64,000 nt of DNA, taken from contig NC_092571.1 in NCBI RefSeq assembly GCF_037975245.1, positions 19,182,917-19,246,916 on the forward strand. Direction: 5' to 3'. Every line of letters starts with the position of its first letter. The stretch's first letter is position 1. The notes under the pieces were generated by a model, which saw only the letters and a list, made by a program, of their open reading frames with translations, had not been told where the DNA came from and did no database searches. Position numbers and translations under genes: made by a program. The DNA is from Apostichopus japonicus (taxonomy: Eukaryota > Echinodermata > Holothuroidea > Aspidochirotida > Stichopodidae). Below, piece after piece: positions 61,201 through 64,000 of this stretch.

Positions 61201-63320
61201 TAAATTAATAAAAGTTTGTCTTTTTACATCTAGGCTTTAGTTCTATATGGGAGCAGTTGAAGGGTTAGGTGTACTTTAGATAAAATATCTACAATGGGCT
61301 AATCTTGTATAACACAGATATCAAAATCAAAGGTTGTACCACATAAAACTTGAGGGGGTCAAAGTTTACAGGCGGAGAAATAAAATGATAGAGAGATACT
61401 TGGACCAAAAATAGATCTATTCCACATGAAAATATATCTTCAACATCGTGTTTCATAGTACCTGCTTGCAACTTAAATTCTCTTGCCATTATATATGCCA
61501 CAAGCTGAAATATAATGTTAATTTGCAAATCCTTGAAGCCTCCTTTGCATAAAAGAATTGGAGCTTGGTGTGTGATTTTGAGGGTATTTACAGGTTAATA
61601 CACTTTTTGGGACATCAAGGAATACTCACAAGACCTTTACATAATTAAATCAATTTGCTCATAAATGCTGAGCGAATCCGTTGGAAAATGGACTATGCTT
61701 TAAGTCAAACTCGATAATGAATATAACATGACTATAAACTACTGAATATTGCCACTGCCTGTGATTCTCTACTCATACCATAAAGCAATCGTATGGAGAA
61801 AGACCGCCCCACTATAATATGGTATGCATAAGTAGGGGAGGGGGAGGAGGGGGGTGGGGGAGGGGTAGGGAGGGAAAGGCAGAACGACAAACTGTCAGTT
61901 GCATAGCAACAATGCTGCCTTTCCGCAGACCTGCCGGTATATTTTCACGAAATATCATTAAGAAGAAAATTGCTTAAAACTAATTCTGTAATCGTTTGAA
62001 TATTCAGTGTTGTGATTAAGATGAATAATGCAATTTAGTCAAAACATGTTGTTTACCCTAGTGAACGACAGTATGAACCTGCCCTTGCAGACTTGATAAG
62101 TGATGGAAGGCTGATCCTATCTTATATCTTTCAAGAGCAATGCTTTTTAATCGTACCATGTCCCTTTATTACAACTCGCATTACTCGCAATGCCTGGACA
62201 ATGAAAAGTGCAAAATTGTAACATATTAACGTAGTTGCCCTATGAGAAGGTTACCTTGTTACAAAATTGTCCTGGGAGGCAATGATATTAGTAAAATATT
62301 ATGTCAAAGTTCAACTATTAGTAACTCCCAGAAGCTATAAAAAGAATGAGCTATTGTACTTGACTGAATCTAGTTTACATGAGGAAACAAAACTTTAATA
62401 AGAACACCAAACAATTTGCATGCAATGTAGATGTATCCTGATATCACTAACAAGATAAGAATAGGTCAGAGGTATTGAGTCAGTTTCTCCTGAGGAGGCC
62501 CAGGTCTATGTTAAGATGAAACTTCTAGTTATGATCAAACAGAAAATTGAAATGTACATAATTTGCAGATATAAAATAGGTTAGAAACCGTGAACATTGA
62601 AGGCAGGTTCGCTATTGGGTGGGACAGTGGGAGTATTGTTTCTGTGACTATGGCAACCTGACCCATCATATGGGGCAAAACAAATATTGAACAAAAAGGA
62701 GGGAGTGAAAAAGAATTGTATATAACATATTATCTTATCTTCCCTGATGTTCCCATGTTCAAGGGTAACTATTGACTCAGTTAGCTCAGTTTCGGTTTAG
62801 TTTAACAGCCGCAATCATAATCAAGTTCAGAAACCTTGATTACCGGGAAATTTGGACTCTGAGCAGACAGCCAGCCACTCATGTTGACTCAATCTCTCTC
62901 ATGGCTGCTAGCTTATCACGCACCTAGAACTGTACTTAAGCAAACAAGATAATAACCTCAGACTGAAACAACCTGTACAAAGTGAAACCTTTATTGTTAA
63001 AACTGAAATATAGTAGAATGTAAGCCAGACAAATACACTATACCCTATCATGCAGGCTATATATACTATGTTCTATATATATACTATGCATATACTATGT
63101 AATTCAGCATGAAGCTTCCTTCACAACTTCCTGATCCTGTATTCATCTGTATTAATTCATCCTTGTTTTCAATTCGGAGAATCATTTACCTTGTATCACA
63201 TATGAGATGCTATGCAAAGAGGAACAAGTTGTCACCGATAAACAATATTCTCAGTATTGCAGTAATTATGTATTTGATGATTAAAAAAATGAAAAAAACC
63301 TGATATCTGCTAATTCAAAA
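58215..63320. other. Non-coding stretch, no gene recognised
   Basis: AT-rich. It contains a GATGGGGTGGGATGG-type tandem patch at 60248-60350 and a G-rich tract at 61832-61878. ORFs up to about 93 codons on both strands show no domain I recognise. Possible donors at about 60771 and 61459 (minus) lead to nothing coherent. Confidence 0.5.
61832..61878 (+). repeat. G-rich tract
   Basis: Runs of 3-6 G separated by A or T, enough for a G-quadruplex on the + strand. Function unknown. Confidence 0.7.
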
Positions 63321-63595
63321 TGTTAAAGGAGAAATGAACCCTGGGGTTTTTCAGTGACATCATAGTAGAGACTAATATGCTTACACCCTCTGTGAAATAA
63401 CTAGTCGTAACTACCTTTCCCCAAATTTCCAGGAAATTTTGAATGATTTTTCAAACCTACTGTGTTTGGCGGCCATTATGTAACAAAGGCGCTTCAAAAA
63501 TGACATCAGCGAGCCACATCGTAATTTAAATGTTTCCCCACTCTACATATGAACTGTACACTTGCTCTCTGAAACTGTTCGGAAGTTGGTGCAAA

Positions 63596-63800
63596 ATGCC
63601 GGAGTACCCAGCATTTGGTTGTGTAAACAGGAGAGGAGGAGAAGGAGCAGGGAAGGGAAACGATATAATGTTATTCCTGTCGGGAAAAGGTTTCCAAAGA
63701 AAAGAGAACGTACAAAAGGCACAAGAGCACCAGGCTTGTCCCGCTCTGTCGCCAGAACTGTTACTAGTATTGGCAGTATACTAGCATCAGAGTAACTGCC
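63596..63800 (+). pseudogene. Possible decayed THAP-domain fragment
   Basis: ATG at 63596 opens MPEYPAFGCVNRRGGEGAGKG, which resembles the start of THAP zinc-finger domains (YCAA-x-GC-x-NRR). The first zinc Cys is replaced by Pro. The following FPKKRER stretch, also THAP-like, lies in another frame, so a frameshift seems present. THAP domains occur in P-element-type transposases and in host proteins. Similarity is from memory only. Confidence 0.3.
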
Positions 63801-64000
63801 AGTGTCAGCCACAGATGGATCTGTTTAGCAAGCTCTGGGTCTAGTTGTCTCAGTTCCTCCACTGTGTATGCAGGCTCGATTTGATAGCAGTCAAATCCAA
63901 ATGCATCAATGTTCTCTTTTTTTTCAAAAAATTTCCGAGCAAGGAAAGTGTTTTGGAAGAAAATTTTACTAGATATTGCCTTAGTTGTCGTGAACAGCAT
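63764..64000 (-). other. Unassigned ORF at the right edge
   Basis: 78 codons on the minus strand, open to the window edge, with IEPAYTVEELRQLDPELAKQ. It could be an exon or a transposon fragment continuing beyond the window; I cannot name it. It abuts the THAP-like fragment on the other strand. Confidence 0.25.

Overview
This window is AT-rich animal genomic DNA with introns, GT-AG splice sites, abundant interspersed repeats and no operon structure. The one clearly identifiable gene encodes an atypical protein kinase C whose sequence is close to both vertebrate PKC iota/zeta and invertebrate aPKC. Large intronic minisatellites, hAT-type mini-transposons and a foldback-like repeat suggest a marine invertebrate deuterostome, perhaps an echinoderm. 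That taxonomic guess is inference.

Layout. (1) 1-7640 is a large imperfect palindrome. A 226-bp monomer is tandemly repeated in + orientation (1-1060, running off the window start) and in inverted orientation (13 copies at 4556-7440, plus a decayed copy to about 7640). Inside are a second inverted tandem family of about 146-bp monomers (3148-3530 and 3905-4555), a 0.37-kb centre, and a 2.1-kb non-repetitive segment. That segment carries a 113-codon ORF and is itself split by a 1,009-bp hAT-type element with a perfect 8-bp target duplication. (2) 7641-13500 is non-coding and holds a 449-bp hAT-like element, the 3' end of a decayed LINE on the minus strand, and a GGTGACC-type tandem repeat. (3) 13527-18000 (+) is a nine-exon gene for a 501-residue protein that I do not recognise; CRE/ATF-like sites lie upstream. 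(4) 18001-22826 is the space between two convergent genes, including a 392-bp hAT-like element. (5) 22827-46697 (-) holds 15 coding exons of aPKC in continuous phase, from within the PB1 domain to the stop codon (617 residues). (6) 46698-64000 is mostly non-coding: probable 5' intron or upstream DNA of aPKC, a candidate promoter and non-coding exon near 54.6-54.8 kb, a 26-bp minisatellite with higher-order structure, and a THAP-like fragment near the right edge.

The aPKC gene has unusual splice architecture. Two exons have partial tandem copies of their 3' ends, each with its splice donor, lying in the following intron. One intron appears to use a GC donor that runs into an in-frame stop if it is not spliced. 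Each of these could yield kinase-less truncated forms. The first coding exon (start codon and first PB1 strand) was not found and probably lies outside the window.
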